Of a stretch of DNA of 64,000 bases, positions 53,066-61,383 are shown in pieces. The first letter of the stretch is position 1, and each line of letters opens with the position of its first letter. Below the pieces are notes generated by a model that saw only the letters and a program-made list of their open reading frames with translations, had not been told where the DNA came from and searched no databases. The DNA is from Natrinema hispanicum. Its GTDB lineage: Archaea > Halobacteriota > Halobacteria > Halobacteriales > Natrialbaceae. Location of the stretch: the NCBI RefSeq assembly GCF_004217335.1, contig NZ_SHMP01000003.1, positions 1,054,001 through 1,118,000 of the forward strand, read 5' to 3'. The position numbers were made by a program, and so were the translations under genes.

Positions 53066-53356
53066 ATGTCGTCCTCTGCGGCAATGCCGACGGCGGTCGC
53101 ACTCGCGGTCGTCAAAACGCTCGTCCTCATCGTCGGCGGCGTTATCACGTCGTTTGCGTACAAGGCCTATCGGCGAACCCGGCAGCCGGCGCTTGGCTAT
53201 CTCACACTCGGGTTCGGACTCGTCACCCTCGGGCTGGTGCTCGCCGGCATGCTATATGAGTTGCTCACTGTTCCGTTGATGACAGGCATCCTCTTTGAGA
53301 GCCTGCTGGTTCTGGCCGGCTTTCTCGTGATCGCGCATTCGCTGTACGTCACCTGA
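53066..53356 (+). CDS. Three-helix membrane protein (DUF7521-like)
   Basis: A 96-residue protein with three hydrophobic helices (VVKTLVLIVGGVITSFAYKA, LGYLTLGFGLVTLGLVLAGM, GILFESLLVLAGFLVIAHSL). The ATG at 53066 is chosen over 53030. The family name is uncertain; role unknown. Its TGA stop opens a TGATAC palindromic repeat. Confidence 0.7.
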   Translation: MSSSAAMPTAVALAVVKTLVLIVGGVITSFAYKAYRRTRQPALGYLTLGFGLVTLGLVLAGMLYELLTVPLMTGILFESLLVLAGFLVIAHSLYVT

Positions 53357-53428
53357 TACCTGTATCGCACGTCGATCGAACGCGAGACGCGATCGATCCC
53401 TCATGGACTGGTGTCCGGCAGTATACGA
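53354..53428. repeat. Stop-anchored palindromic repeat, second type
   Basis: Starts on the stop codon (TGATACCTGTAT) and ends with TGTCCGGCAGTATACGA. The 13-mer TGTCCGGCAGTAT (53412-53424) is identical to that in the element at 37264-37377, but the centre differs and the length is shorter (75 bases). Confidence 0.5.
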
Positions 53429-53496
53429 ACCCAAACTGTTTTGGGATCACTCGTATCCGTGATCGGATAATACGTCGACACACGGCAGGGAGATAT

Positions 53497-53571
53497 AGTA
53501 ACAACTGAACGTTACTGCACACCTTCTCGCACGACCGCTGTGCGATCGGTGTAATCGATACAGTTGGAACT
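53497..53571. repeat. Nested palindrome (possible MITE-like element)
   Basis: Three nested inverted pairs are visible: CAACTG/CAGTTG (53502, 53561), TGCACACC/GGTGTA (53516, 53548) and TCGCAC/GTGCGA (53527, 53540). Together they give a cruciform-type structure of about 75 bases with a seven-base loop. No target duplication could be made out. Confidence 0.5.
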
Positions 53572-53580
53572 AGCGGGCAC

Positions 53581-53664
53581 TGACAGGGCTTCTATCGGTC
53601 AGTGTCGGCCGGCCGCGACCGTCTTGGGGGTCCTACCGGTGCCCAGTGACAGGAAACCGTATGA
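53581..53664. repeat. Diverged copy D of the 86-bp palindromic repeat
   Basis: Starts TGACAGGGCTTCT and ends AACCGTATGA with the shared inner words CCTACCGGTG and CAGTGACAG. It is 84 bases and not on a stop codon, so it may be a relic whose anchoring gene has been lost or moved. Confidence 0.45.
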
Positions 53665-53904
53665 ACCATGGCGCTCCGCCCTGCCGTCGTACCCCCACCT
53701 TTCCGACGCACTTCCCGATATGATCGTCGACGGCCGAGCAGCATCCGGGGCGGCCCAGCTGGTCGCGAACCTGCCGTAACCACCCAGACGTAAGTAGACA
53801 GCATCACGAGTGATGGGTATGAGCGGCGATCCCGTCTACGTAACAACGACGTGGGGACGTGTTTCGAGTTGTCTGTATCGACGCCTCTCGACGAGTGATC
53901 GGCC

Positions 53905-55089
53905 ATGAACGACGCCGACGACCCGGACCTGGCCGTCGGAGCCGACGCGTTCACGGACCAGGGTGCCGGGCTCGAGGTCGCGGTCGTCGGCGCGGGTGCC
54001 ATCGGTGCGACGACGGCCTACGATCTCGCACGCGAGGGTGCAGCCGTCACGCTCTACGACAGCGGTCGCGTCGCAAGCGGCGCGACGGGCCGGGCCGCAG
54101 GGATCTGCTACGATGCCTTCGCGGACGGACTCGACGCTGAACTCGCGGGCGAGGCGATCGAACGCTTTCGTACACTCTCAGGCGACGATACCTTCCCGTT
54201 CGTCGAGTGTCCGTACGTCTGGCTTGCCCGCAAGGGCGACATCGACCGGGCCGACGCGATCCGCGATCAGATACAGCGGATGCAGGACAACGGTGTCATT
54301 GCCCTCGAGATGGACGGCGACGCACTCGCCGATCGGTTCCCGGCCCTGCGGACGGACGACGTCGCAGTTGCTGGAATCGCCGGCGCGGCGGGGTATGCCG
54401 ATCCGGGCGCGTACACCGCCTGTCTCGCGGCTGCGGCTACCGGTGCCGGGGCGACTCTCGAGACCGACACGCCGGTCGACGTTCGAACCGATCCAGCGCG
54501 TGTCATCCGTCCGGATGGGACAGTCCACGAAGTCGACGCAGTGGTCGTTACAGCAGGTGCACGCACGAAGGCGCTGCTCGCGGATGCGGACATCTCCCTT
54601 GCTGTCAAACCCTACCGCGTGCAGGCACTGATCGCTGACGGCGATCTCGCGGAGCCGATGTGTTACGACGCGACGGGCGGCTTCTATCTGCGACCCCACG
54701 CGAACGGCGTGCTCGTGGGCGACGGCACTGAGAATCGCGAGGCGGACCCTGACAGCTACGACCGCAACGCCGATTCGACGTTCACTGCCGACATCCGTGA
54801 TCGAGTTGCCCACCGGATTCCAGGTCTCGCAGACGGCGGCCTCGAGCGGGCGTGGGCTGGCCTCTGTACGGCGACCCCGGATCGAGATCCGCTCGTCGGC
54901 GCGGTCCGTGATGGGGTGTACGTCGCGACCGGTTTCCAGGGGCACGGCTTCATGCGTGCGCCGGCGATCGGACAGCGACTCGCAAGAGAAATCTGTGGTG
55001 GGTCAGGGGTCGACGCTTTCGACCCGACGCGGTTCGACGGTGACGAGGCGTTCGACGTCGTCGATGGGATGTCGCTCAATCCGAACTAG
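53905..55089 (+). CDS. FAD-dependent oxidoreductase, DAO family
   Basis: A 394-residue flavoprotein of the D-amino acid oxidase/glycine oxidase family. The FAD Rossmann motif VVGAGAIGATTAYDLA is near residue 28; GRAAGICYD and the C-terminal GFQGHGFMRAPAIGQRLA are characteristic. It oxidises an amino acid or N-methyl compound; sarcosine or dimethylglycine type substrates are possible. It converges with the Hsp20 gene. Confidence 0.87.
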   Translation: MNDADDPDLAVGADAFTDQGAGLEVAVVGAGAIGATTAYDLAREGAAVTLYDSGRVASGATGRAAGICYDAFADGLDAELAGEAIERFRTLSGDDTFPFVECPYVWLARKGDIDRADAIRDQIQRMQDNGVIALEMDGDALADRFPALRTDDVAVAGIAGAAGYADPGAYTACLAAAATGAGATLETDTPVDVRTDPARVIRPDGTVHEVDAVVVTAGARTKALLADADISLAVKPYRVQALIADGDLAEPMCYDATGGFYLRPHANGVLVGDGTENREADPDSYDRNADSTFTADIRDRVAHRIPGLADGGLERAWAGLCTATPDRDPLVGAVRDGVYVATGFQGHGFMRAPAIGQRLAREICGGSGVDAFDPTRFDGDEAFDVVDGMSLNPN

Positions 55090-55153
55090 AACCAGCTGGG
55101 GACCGGTCGCCCGAATTCGGCCGACTTTCGCGGTCGACTTCGTATTGCCAGTC

Positions 55154-55627
55154 TCACTCCTTGTCGACGGCGACCGGCTCCGCGTTCGGATCCGTGTCGG
55201 CGTCGTCAGATGTGTCGAGCCCTGCCTCCGTTTCGGTTGTGTCCCCGATCGCAGACGCCTTCGGAATTTCGACGCTCAGTGTCCCGGTTTCGGAGAGGCG
55301 CGCCGTTCCGGCGTCCGGATCGACGACCGCGTCGGCCGGTAACTCGGCGTCGCCGGACAGCGACATCCCCCGTCCGGGAAACTGCATCTCGTAGCCCTCG
55401 TGAAACTGCCGGAATCGGTCGATATGAATCCTGACGGTGCCGTCGAGATAGCGGACCTGTACGTCGTCCGATTCGGCACCGGGCGCATCGAAGACGACGC
55501 GATAGGCGGTGTCGTTCTCGAGAATATCGACGGGGAGCGATCGGTGGTTCTGTACGCGACCGCTCGCACGGCCGACCTGACGGTAGAGGGTGTTGCCGAC
55601 CGATTTTCCGAGGTCTTTGAACCTCAC
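55154..55627 (-). CDS. Hsp20/alpha-crystallin family protein
   Basis: A 157-residue small heat-shock protein. A beta-sandwich of about 100 residues (residues 30-120; SLPVDILENDTAYRVVFDAPG, then GTVRIHIDRFRQFHEGYEM) ends with TLSVEIPKAS in place of the usual I-x-I/V tail. The last 30 residues are acidic and disordered. It acts as a holdase chaperone. Short and atypical like the haloarchaeal Hsp20s. Confidence 0.82.
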   Translation of the reverse strand: MRFKDLGKSVGNTLYRQVGRASGRVQNHRSLPVDILENDTAYRVVFDAPGAESDDVQVRYLDGTVRIHIDRFRQFHEGYEMQFPGRGMSLSGDAELPADAVVDPDAGTARLSETGTLSVEIPKASAIGDTTETEAGLDTSDDADTDPNAEPVAVDKE

Positions 55628-55792
55628 AGGGTGTCACCTCGGACGGTGCGTGCGGCGTGGGCGGCGGTTACGGAGACCGAGAGAAGGGCCTGACAGTACA
55701 TGGCAGACATGACCGTGTGAACGGTTATGATCGCCCCGTAGATATCCCTTTTGTTCCGTACAAAAGAAACGTCTGACATGTGGATAGTTCAC

Positions 55793-55951
55793 TTACAGCT
55801 CGACCCGCTCGAGGCAGTCAGTGCCGCCACAGACCGGGCACGACAGCGCCGAAATCTCGAAGTCGTCAGGCACGTCGTAGGTGTAATGATTCTCGAACAG
55901 ATCGAGAAAACAGTCCTCGTTGGTACAAACGAACTCTTCTGTCGCTGGCAT
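55793..55951 (-). CDS. Small zinc-ribbon protein
   Basis: A 52-residue protein from the ATG at 55951, starting MPATEEFVCTNEDCFLDL. Two knuckles, CTNEDC and CPVCGGTDC, form a likely zinc ribbon. The longer frame to 56065 reads an unlike hydrophobic leader. Role unknown. Confidence 0.72.
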   Translation of the reverse strand: MPATEEFVCTNEDCFLDLFENHYTYDVPDDFEISALSCPVCGGTDCLERVEL

Positions 55952-56063
55952 AGCGAGGACTAGCGCCACGACGCCTATCAACACCGTGGTTGGCGGAAAA
56001 CTGGCGATGGTTGTGCTCGCGCGTGTAGTCACCGTTTTACCACTCGAGGCGCTATCGGGAGCC

Positions 56064-57791
56064 ATGACTGACCCCGAGACGCTGTCGGTGACGATCGTCG
56101 ACGGCTACGTCGACGAGCCCGCTCACTTCGGGGTGCCGCCATATATCTCGACGTACCCTAGGTATACGGCCGGGGCGCTCGTCGATGCGGGGGTTCCCCG
56201 CGAGCAGATCACGTACCACACGATCGATGGGCTTCGCGACGACACCAACCGCTGGCGGGATGTCGACGAGGCCGATCTCATGATCTATCTGGGGGGCATG
56301 ACCGTCCCCGGAAAGTACGTCGGCGGCACGCCGGCCGAGCCCGACGAGGTTCGCAAGCTCGCCTGGACCGCAAGCGGCACGAGCCTGATGGGTGGCCCCG
56401 TCAAGTTCGGCGTCGGCGACGAAAACGCCGGCGCGACCGAGACTGAACGGCAGGACTTAGACTTCGATTTCGTCGCCAAAGGCGACGTCGAGGCTGCCGT
56501 CTTCGATCTCGTCGAAAGCGGTCTCGAGGGATTCAACAACCGCATGCGCGATGTCGATGAAGTCTCGCGGTGGGCCCAAGAGGGTGCGTTCGTGGTCGAC
56601 CAACACCCGAACCATCCCAATCACCTCATCGCCGAACTCGAGACCTCGCGGGGCTGTGCTTACCGATGTTCGTTCTGTACCGAACCCCTCTATGGCAATC
56701 CCTCGTTTCGGCCGCCACCGACTGTCGTCGGCGAGGTCGACGCGCTTTCCGATTACGGCGTGAAACACTTCCGGATCGGCCGACAGGCCGACATCCTCGC
56801 CTACGGCGGCGACGGCGAAGCGCCCAACCCTGACGCCCTGCGCCAACTCTACAGCGGGATCCGCGAGGTTGCCCCGGACCTCGAGACGCTACATCTGGAC
56901 AATATGAACCCCATCACGATCGTCGAGTGGCCCGAAAAGAGCCGCGAGGGGATCCGGATCATCGCCGAGCACAACACGCCCGGCGACACGGCCGCGTTCG
57001 GACTCGAGTCGGCTGATCCAGTGGTCCAGGAGGAGAACAACCTGAACGTTTCCGCCGAGGAGTGCTTTGAAGCGGTCCGGATCGTCAACGAAGAAGGCGG
57101 CTGGCGACCCGGTGAGGAACCGACAGATGCGCCAACGTTCGGTGACGACGCCCCACGACGGCTGCCCAAACTGCTCCCCGGGATCAACCTCTTGCACGGC
57201 CTCAAGGGTGAACGTGAGGAGACCTACGAGCGCAACATGGCGTTCCTCCGGCGGGTCTACGACGAGGGCTACATGCTCCGGCGGATCAACATCCGGCAGG
57301 TGATGGCCTTCGACGGCACCGACATGTCCGACACAGGAGCCGAGATCGCCAACGAACACAAAAAGCTGTTCAAACGCTACAAGACGCAGGTTCGCGAGGA
57401 GATCGACAACCCGATGCTCGAGCGGGTTGCTCCCCCCGGCACCGTCTTGCCGGACGTTCATCTCGAGTACCATCAGGACGGAACGACCTTCGGCCGTCAG
57501 CTCGGTACCTATCCGTTGCTCGTCGGCGTACCGGGCGAGCGCGCGCTCGGCCAGACGATCGACGTCGCGGTCGTCGATCACGGCTACCGCTCGGTGACGG
57601 CCGTCCCCTATCCGCTCGATCTCAATGCGGCGTCGATGGACGAACTCACTGCCATCCCTGGTATCGGCTCCAGTACCGCCGGTGATATCGTCGTCGATCG
57701 CCCCTACGAGTCGGTCGCCGACGCCAGGGTCGACACGACGGTCGATCTCTCCCAGTTCGTTACAACCCGGCCGCTCGAACGCGTGAACTGA
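56064..57791 (+). CDS. Archaeal radical SAM protein with C-terminal helix-hairpin-helix
   Basis: A 575-residue protein of the COG1031 type. The 4Fe-4S radical SAM motif is CAYRCSFC with Cys198, Cys202 and Cys205. A B12-binding-like N-terminal region (TLSVTIVDGYVDEPAHFG) precedes it, and the last 70 residues contain an HhH motif (MDELTAIPGIGSSTAGDIV). Its reaction is unknown; the HhH suggests nucleic acid binding. The ATG at 56064 is chosen; the frame is open to 55920 but not similar. Confidence 0.85.
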   Translation: MTDPETLSVTIVDGYVDEPAHFGVPPYISTYPRYTAGALVDAGVPREQITYHTIDGLRDDTNRWRDVDEADLMIYLGGMTVPGKYVGGTPAEPDEVRKLAWTASGTSLMGGPVKFGVGDENAGATETERQDLDFDFVAKGDVEAAVFDLVESGLEGFNNRMRDVDEVSRWAQEGAFVVDQHPNHPNHLIAELETSRGCAYRCSFCTEPLYGNPSFRPPPTVVGEVDALSDYGVKHFRIGRQADILAYGGDGEAPNPDALRQLYSGIREVAPDLETLHLDNMNPITIVEWPEKSREGIRIIAEHNTPGDTAAFGLESADPVVQEENNLNVSAEECFEAVRIVNEEGGWRPGEEPTDAPTFGDDAPRRLPKLLPGINLLHGLKGEREETYERNMAFLRRVYDEGYMLRRINIRQVMAFDGTDMSDTGAEIANEHKKLFKRYKTQVREEIDNPMLERVAPPGTVLPDVHLEYHQDGTTFGRQLGTYPLLVGVPGERALGQTIDVAVVDHGYRSVTAVPYPLDLNAASMDELTAIPGIGSSTAGDIVVDRPYESVADARVDTTVDLSQFVTTRPLERVN

Positions 57792-57904
57792 CCGCAATCG
57801 CGTCTGATTCGGCCCATGAACGGACGCTTTTTCCGTCAATTGGCAGTTCTGTGTCGGTAGTTCTATTATGGATGGGAATCAGAGGTGAAATAGAGGGTCT
57901 ACCT

Positions 57905-58315
57905 GTGGAGATCTCTGAAAAATTGTTGTGTCTGTTCAGTACGGACGTATCGGAAGAGGAGGATCGCTACGTCATCGAGGTACCGCGGCAGGAAGTCGAG
58001 ACCGGCGACATCGATCCCGGCGAGGTCTATCGTGTCGCGCTCATCTCGCGCGAAGACGAAACGAGCGGCGACGAGGGGACGACGACTACGACTCCCAAAA
58101 GTGCGCCATCGGAGCCCCAGCCGCCGGTCGATGTCGGCGAAACGCGCTACGTCGAGATCGAAGACATCGGCAAACAGGGCGACGGCATTGCCCGCGTCGA
58201 ACGCGGCTACGTCATCATCGTTCCCGGAGCAGACGTCGGCGAACGCGTCAAGATCGAAGTCACCGAGGTCAAGTCGAACTTCGCTGTCGGCGAGATCATC
58301 GAGGAGACGTTCTAA
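57905..58315 (+). CDS. TRAM-domain protein
   Basis: A 136-residue protein. The N-terminal part (VEISEKLLCLFSTDVSEEE) is followed by a proline-rich linker and a TRAM domain (RYVEIEDIGKQGDGIARVE to VGEIIEETF), a predicted RNA-binding beta barrel. The start GTG at 57905 follows a purine-rich stretch and a TATA-like TTCTATTATG at 57860-57869; the ATG at 57872 is the alternative. Haloarchaeal TRAM proteins are proposed RNA chaperones. Confidence 0.8.
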   Translation: MEISEKLLCLFSTDVSEEEDRYVIEVPRQEVETGDIDPGEVYRVALISREDETSGDEGTTTTTPKSAPSEPQPPVDVGETRYVEIEDIGKQGDGIARVERGYVIIVPGADVGERVKIEVTEVKSNFAVGEIIEETF

Positions 58316-58341
58316 CAACGACCTTTTTTACCCGAGTCCTC

Positions 58342-58510
58342 GCGCGGCCATCGGCCGCGCTCGAACCCGGGCAAAAAATCTCGACCAAAAACACCGGCAG
58401 AGCAGAACTCTCCCGAGCTCCCGTTCACTTCGTTCACGGGAAAGATCGAGCGCGCCGCCGGCGCGCTCGGTGAAACGGCGCGCAGAGCGCGCCGTACAGT
58501 GGCTGCCACT
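58342..58510. repeat. Second chain of perfect hairpins with three-base loops
   Basis: Stems seen: GCGCGGCC-ATC-GGCCGCGC (58342-58360), CGAGCGCGCC-GCC-GGCGCGCTCG (58447-58469), ACGGCGCGC-AGA-GCGCGCCGT (58475-58495) and AGTGG-CTG-CCACT (just after 58495). Spacing and loop size resemble the chain at 7997-8210, although the sequences differ. Confidence 0.55.
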
Positions 58511-58570
58511 ACAGTAAAGTCACCAGTTCTTATCCGGTTTTGCCACTCGAGTCCTGACGATCTTTCTTAG

Positions 58571-58607
58571 GCGAGAGAATCTCCCGTGAACGACGGGGAG
58601 GTGGTCA
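58571..58607 (+). mobile_element. Possible right-end relic of an IS1341/TnpB-type element
   Basis: The block GAATCTCCCGTG, loop AACG, then ACGGGGAGGTGGTCAC forms a hairpin (CTCCCGT with ACGGGGAG) followed by a GTGGTCAC end. This is like the hairpin plus G/ATGTCA end of haloarchaeal TnpB elements as I remember them. No transposase or TnpB coding remains were found beside it. Confidence 0.3.
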
Positions 58608-58764
58608 CTCATGCACGTCTTCGTGGAACTGGTGTACGTGACCGACCTATCGCAGCCCGTCTCATAGGTGGTGGAAACAGTTTCGAGCACTCACTATTCC
58701 CTGTGTCACTCATAACATCGACCGATCACTCTAATTGATAGCTACAGCGGCGGTGCTTTTCGGA

Positions 58765-59127
58765 TTACGGTGAACCAGTACTTTGTCGGCGGGTAAGCGC
58801 CAACTGTCCGAAATAGACAAGAACAGCCCCCATCGCGGCAAGTGTCCCTCCACCGAGAACTGTAGCGAGTGCGTGGAGTGGTCTGACGAGAAGACCAGGG
58901 CCGGGTGGGATGAACAGCGAGTAGTAAATCGGGATGAGGAACGGCATAAGGATGATTGGGGCGAGGAAGAAGGTGACACCCACGAATCCACCCCACAGAA
59001 GCGGAGACTGTACCTGATGGTGGGTAGAGTGTCGATACACCAAAAACCCTGCAAGTACACCAATACCCAGCGCTATCGGCGGGACAAGGGCATCTATACC
59101 AGGGACAGGAGGATAGAGAGGAGACAT
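58765..59127 (-). CDS. Unrecognised multi-helix membrane protein
   Basis: A 120-residue protein with three to four hydrophobic helices (VPPIALGIGVLAGFLVYRH, GFVGVTFFLAPIILMPFLIPIYY, LHALATVLGGGTLAAMGAVLVYFG). Base composition is lower in GC and codon use less biased than in neighbours, suggesting later acquisition. No family recognised. Confidence 0.6.
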   Translation of the reverse strand: MSPLYPPVPGIDALVPPIALGIGVLAGFLVYRHSTHHQVQSPLLWGGFVGVTFFLAPIILMPFLIPIYYSLFIPPGPGLLVRPLHALATVLGGGTLAAMGAVLVYFGQLALTRRQSTGSP

Positions 59128-59263
59128 ACCTAATTATCCATGTACGCGGATTGTAGTCTTTCTGGAGAACGGCCCCGTGATAGATACGCAAAGCTACCTG
59201 ACGGCTATTCTACCACAAATACTATCTAAATAATTGGGTTTCAACAGAGCTATCAGACTCGTC

Positions 59264-59941
59264 TCAGTCCTCGAGCGGCGTTCCATCCATCCGTTTCGCT
59301 CCTTCCGAATCGTGGACGACGACCTCGCCGGGGCCGGGATCGGCAGGCCGGTAGCGATCTCGGACGGCGATTGCTTCCTCGAGTTCCCGGATCGCGCGTT
59401 CTTTGAGCGCTCGCGCCAACTCCTCGGCGTCGTCGCGGGAGATATCGCGGCCGAGCCCCTCGCATTCGTGGGCACGGACGATGCCTTCCTCGCTGACAGC
59501 CTCGCCCATCGGCTGGCTGGTGCCCGCGAGCGCGATGCTGAATGGATACGTCTGGCAGATGAGTGGGCGGTCGTCGTGAGCGACACAGGAACCACGTCCC
59601 GCGTCGTCTTCCTCGTAGAAGACACAGTCGCCACAGCCGTCCGTCTGGAGCGCCCACTCGAAGGTCTCGCCCTCGAGGTCGCCGTCCTCGGACTCGGCAA
59701 GCCCGTAGGGCATCGGGCGGGCGACGTCGCGCCACTCGCGCTCCTCGTCGCCGGTCGCGGCTGCCTGCTGGAGGTCACGCACTTCGTCGGGAAATACCGT
59801 CGCGGTGTGGTCGTCTTCGTCATCGGCCGTACAGCAGGCTCCACAGCGGGTACACTCGAAGCCGATCGACTCGATCGCGTCTGCGAGATCGGCAACGGCG
59901 AGCTGGCGAGCGGTGTCGAGTTCGTCCTCGAGCGATTGCAC
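59264..59941 (-). CDS. YkgJ-family cysteine-cluster protein
   Basis: A 225-residue protein with the YkgJ cluster CTRCGACC near residue 30 and further cysteines in DGCGDCVFY and RPLICQTYPFSI, likely binding zinc or an Fe-S cluster. An acidic stretch between them is haloarchaeal. Function unknown. It is followed by the MBL-fold gene's coding strand in the same direction, 29 bases away. Confidence 0.85.
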   Translation of the reverse strand: MQSLEDELDTARQLAVADLADAIESIGFECTRCGACCTADDEDDHTATVFPDEVRDLQQAAATGDEEREWRDVARPMPYGLAESEDGDLEGETFEWALQTDGCGDCVFYEEDDAGRGSCVAHDDRPLICQTYPFSIALAGTSQPMGEAVSEEGIVRAHECEGLGRDISRDDAEELARALKERAIRELEEAIAVRDRYRPADPGPGEVVVHDSEGAKRMDGTPLED

Positions 59942-59970
59942 ACCTGATGGTCGGTGTCGACGGGGAAAAG

Positions 59971-60792
59971 TCAGTCGTCCGCGAACGGCGATACCGGCCG
60001 GTCATCCCACGTGACGTGACCCTCGACGGCGAGTTTCTCGAGGTGGGCGGCGACGGTTGCCCGCGCGAGGTCACGTACGCCCGCGAGGTTTTTGTCGTAT
60101 GCCGTTTCGATGATTTCCGCGATCGTATCGGCACCAGTTGTGGCTGCCGCATGCACTCGCTGCTCGCGCTCGGCCCGGTGGGAAAGCAGGCGCTCGAGGA
60201 TTGCACGAGGAGCGTTGATCTCGGGACCATGACCGGGATACAACGTCGGTGGGTCGATCGCCCGGAGTCGACGCAGCGTCGTCATGTACGCACGCATATC
60301 CCCCTCTGGCGTGCCGACGACGACGCTGCCCTCGCGGACGGCGCAGTCGCCACAGCAGATCGGGCCGCCGCGACCGGCCTCGAGCGCGACGTGGTCGGGA
60401 GCGTGTCCCGGCGCGTCCAGAACCCGGACGCGCTCGTCGCCCACCGGGATCGTCGCGCCGGGCGTGAACGTGCGATCGGGCTCCTGGCCAGTCGCGTCCC
60501 GAAATCGATCGGTGCGACCGTCGCGAGCCCACACCGTCGCGTCAGTTGCGGCCGCGTACGGCTCGACGCCGCCGACGTGGTCGGGATGGGTGTGCGTAAC
60601 GAGGATGTGGTCGACGGTGTGTGCCTCGAGCAGTCGGTCGAGCGCGTCGGTTTTCGCCGCGGGGTCAACGAGTATCGCGGGCTCGTGGCCGGCCTCGTCG
60701 CGTCGTGTCTCGGTTGCGCTGACGAGGTAGGCGTTGGTCTCCCCACCCGGTGCGCGCGTCGCGACCGGGATTGGACACCGCGTGACGTGCAT
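59971..60792 (-). CDS. Metallo-beta-lactamase-fold hydrolase
   Basis: A 273-residue MBL-fold enzyme of the LACTB2/hydroxyacylglutathione hydrolase-like group. The zinc motif is HTHPDHVGG near residue 69, with further ligands in APGHAPDHV and GHGPEI. The C-terminal helical part (RAEREQRVHAAATTGADT) resembles the winged-helix tail of LACTB2-type nucleases. Substrate unknown. Confidence 0.85.
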   Translation of the reverse strand: MHVTRCPIPVATRAPGGETNAYLVSATETRRDEAGHEPAILVDPAAKTDALDRLLEAHTVDHILVTHTHPDHVGGVEPYAAATDATVWARDGRTDRFRDATGQEPDRTFTPGATIPVGDERVRVLDAPGHAPDHVALEAGRGGPICCGDCAVREGSVVVGTPEGDMRAYMTTLRRLRAIDPPTLYPGHGPEINAPRAILERLLSHRAEREQRVHAAATTGADTIAEIIETAYDKNLAGVRDLARATVAAHLEKLAVEGHVTWDDRPVSPFADD

Positions 60793-60891
60793 ATCTCGAC
60801 AGTGTGAGCGAGCGAAAAAGGATCTATCGTCGGCCGGTTAGCGCTCTCGCACAGGACCGTCTATGATCGTCACGCGTGCGAGCCGGGCCGG

Positions 60892-61173
60892 TCAGCGCTT
60901 GAGGAAGTAGACCTGTTTGCGTGCATCGCGGAAACTGTACCGCGAGCCGATGAGGCCAACGTCCTCGAGTCGGTTGAGCGCGTACCGAACGGTGCGGTCG
61001 GGAAGTAGCGATTCCTCGGCGAGTTGGCCCTGCGAGAGCGGCGAGTCGGTCTCTAACACTTTCGCGACGAGCTTCGCACTCGGTGGCAGGTCACGGAGGC
61101 GGTCACGGTATTCCTCCTCTGAGAGGAGTTCCTCGGCTGCGGTAGCACGGTCTTCGGCTGTACTCATGCTCAT
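60892..61173 (-). CDS. MarR-like winged-helix regulator
   Basis: A 93-residue single-domain regulator starting MSMSTAEDRATAAEELLSEE with the recognition region LSQGQLAEESLLPDRTVRYAL and a wing SRYSFRDARKQVYFL. It is one of the abundant haloarchaeal small MarR/TrmB-type proteins. It diverges from the methyltransferase gene across an AT-rich 210-base region. Confidence 0.82.
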   Translation of the reverse strand: MSMSTAEDRATAAEELLSEEEYRDRLRDLPPSAKLVAKVLETDSPLSQGQLAEESLLPDRTVRYALNRLEDVGLIGSRYSFRDARKQVYFLKR

Positions 61174-61383
61174 ACTCGAGCCAGCGGCGTCGTCGGTGGT
61201 AAAGCTTCCCTATATGTGGATACGGATACTGAAGTTTGTATAAGGCATATAAGTAAGATATTAACACAGGCATATAGTTCGGGTTTCGACAACGATGGTC
61301 ACGCAAGATAGCAGTACAGAGCCGGGTTCGTCGGCTGGACTCCAGTATCGTTTTATCCCAGCACGACAGTAGATTCGCCCAGT

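Larger units (their letters stand above)
53357..53904. other. Gene-free region rich in palindromic repeats
   Basis: No supported gene in 548 bases. It holds a TGATAC...GTATACGA element (53354-53428), a nested palindrome (53497-53571) and a diverged copy of the 86-bp repeat (53581-53664). The remainder (53665-53904) shows nothing definite except the upstream region of the DAO gene. Confidence 0.6.
58316..58764. other. Gene-free region with hairpin chain and possible insertion-sequence relic
   Basis: No gene supported in 449 bases. It contains perfect stems with three-base loops (listed separately) and at 58571-58607 a sequence reminiscent of the right end of an IS1341/TnpB-type element. The last part (58608-58764) is more AT-rich and contains no recognisable structure. 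Confidence 0.5.
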
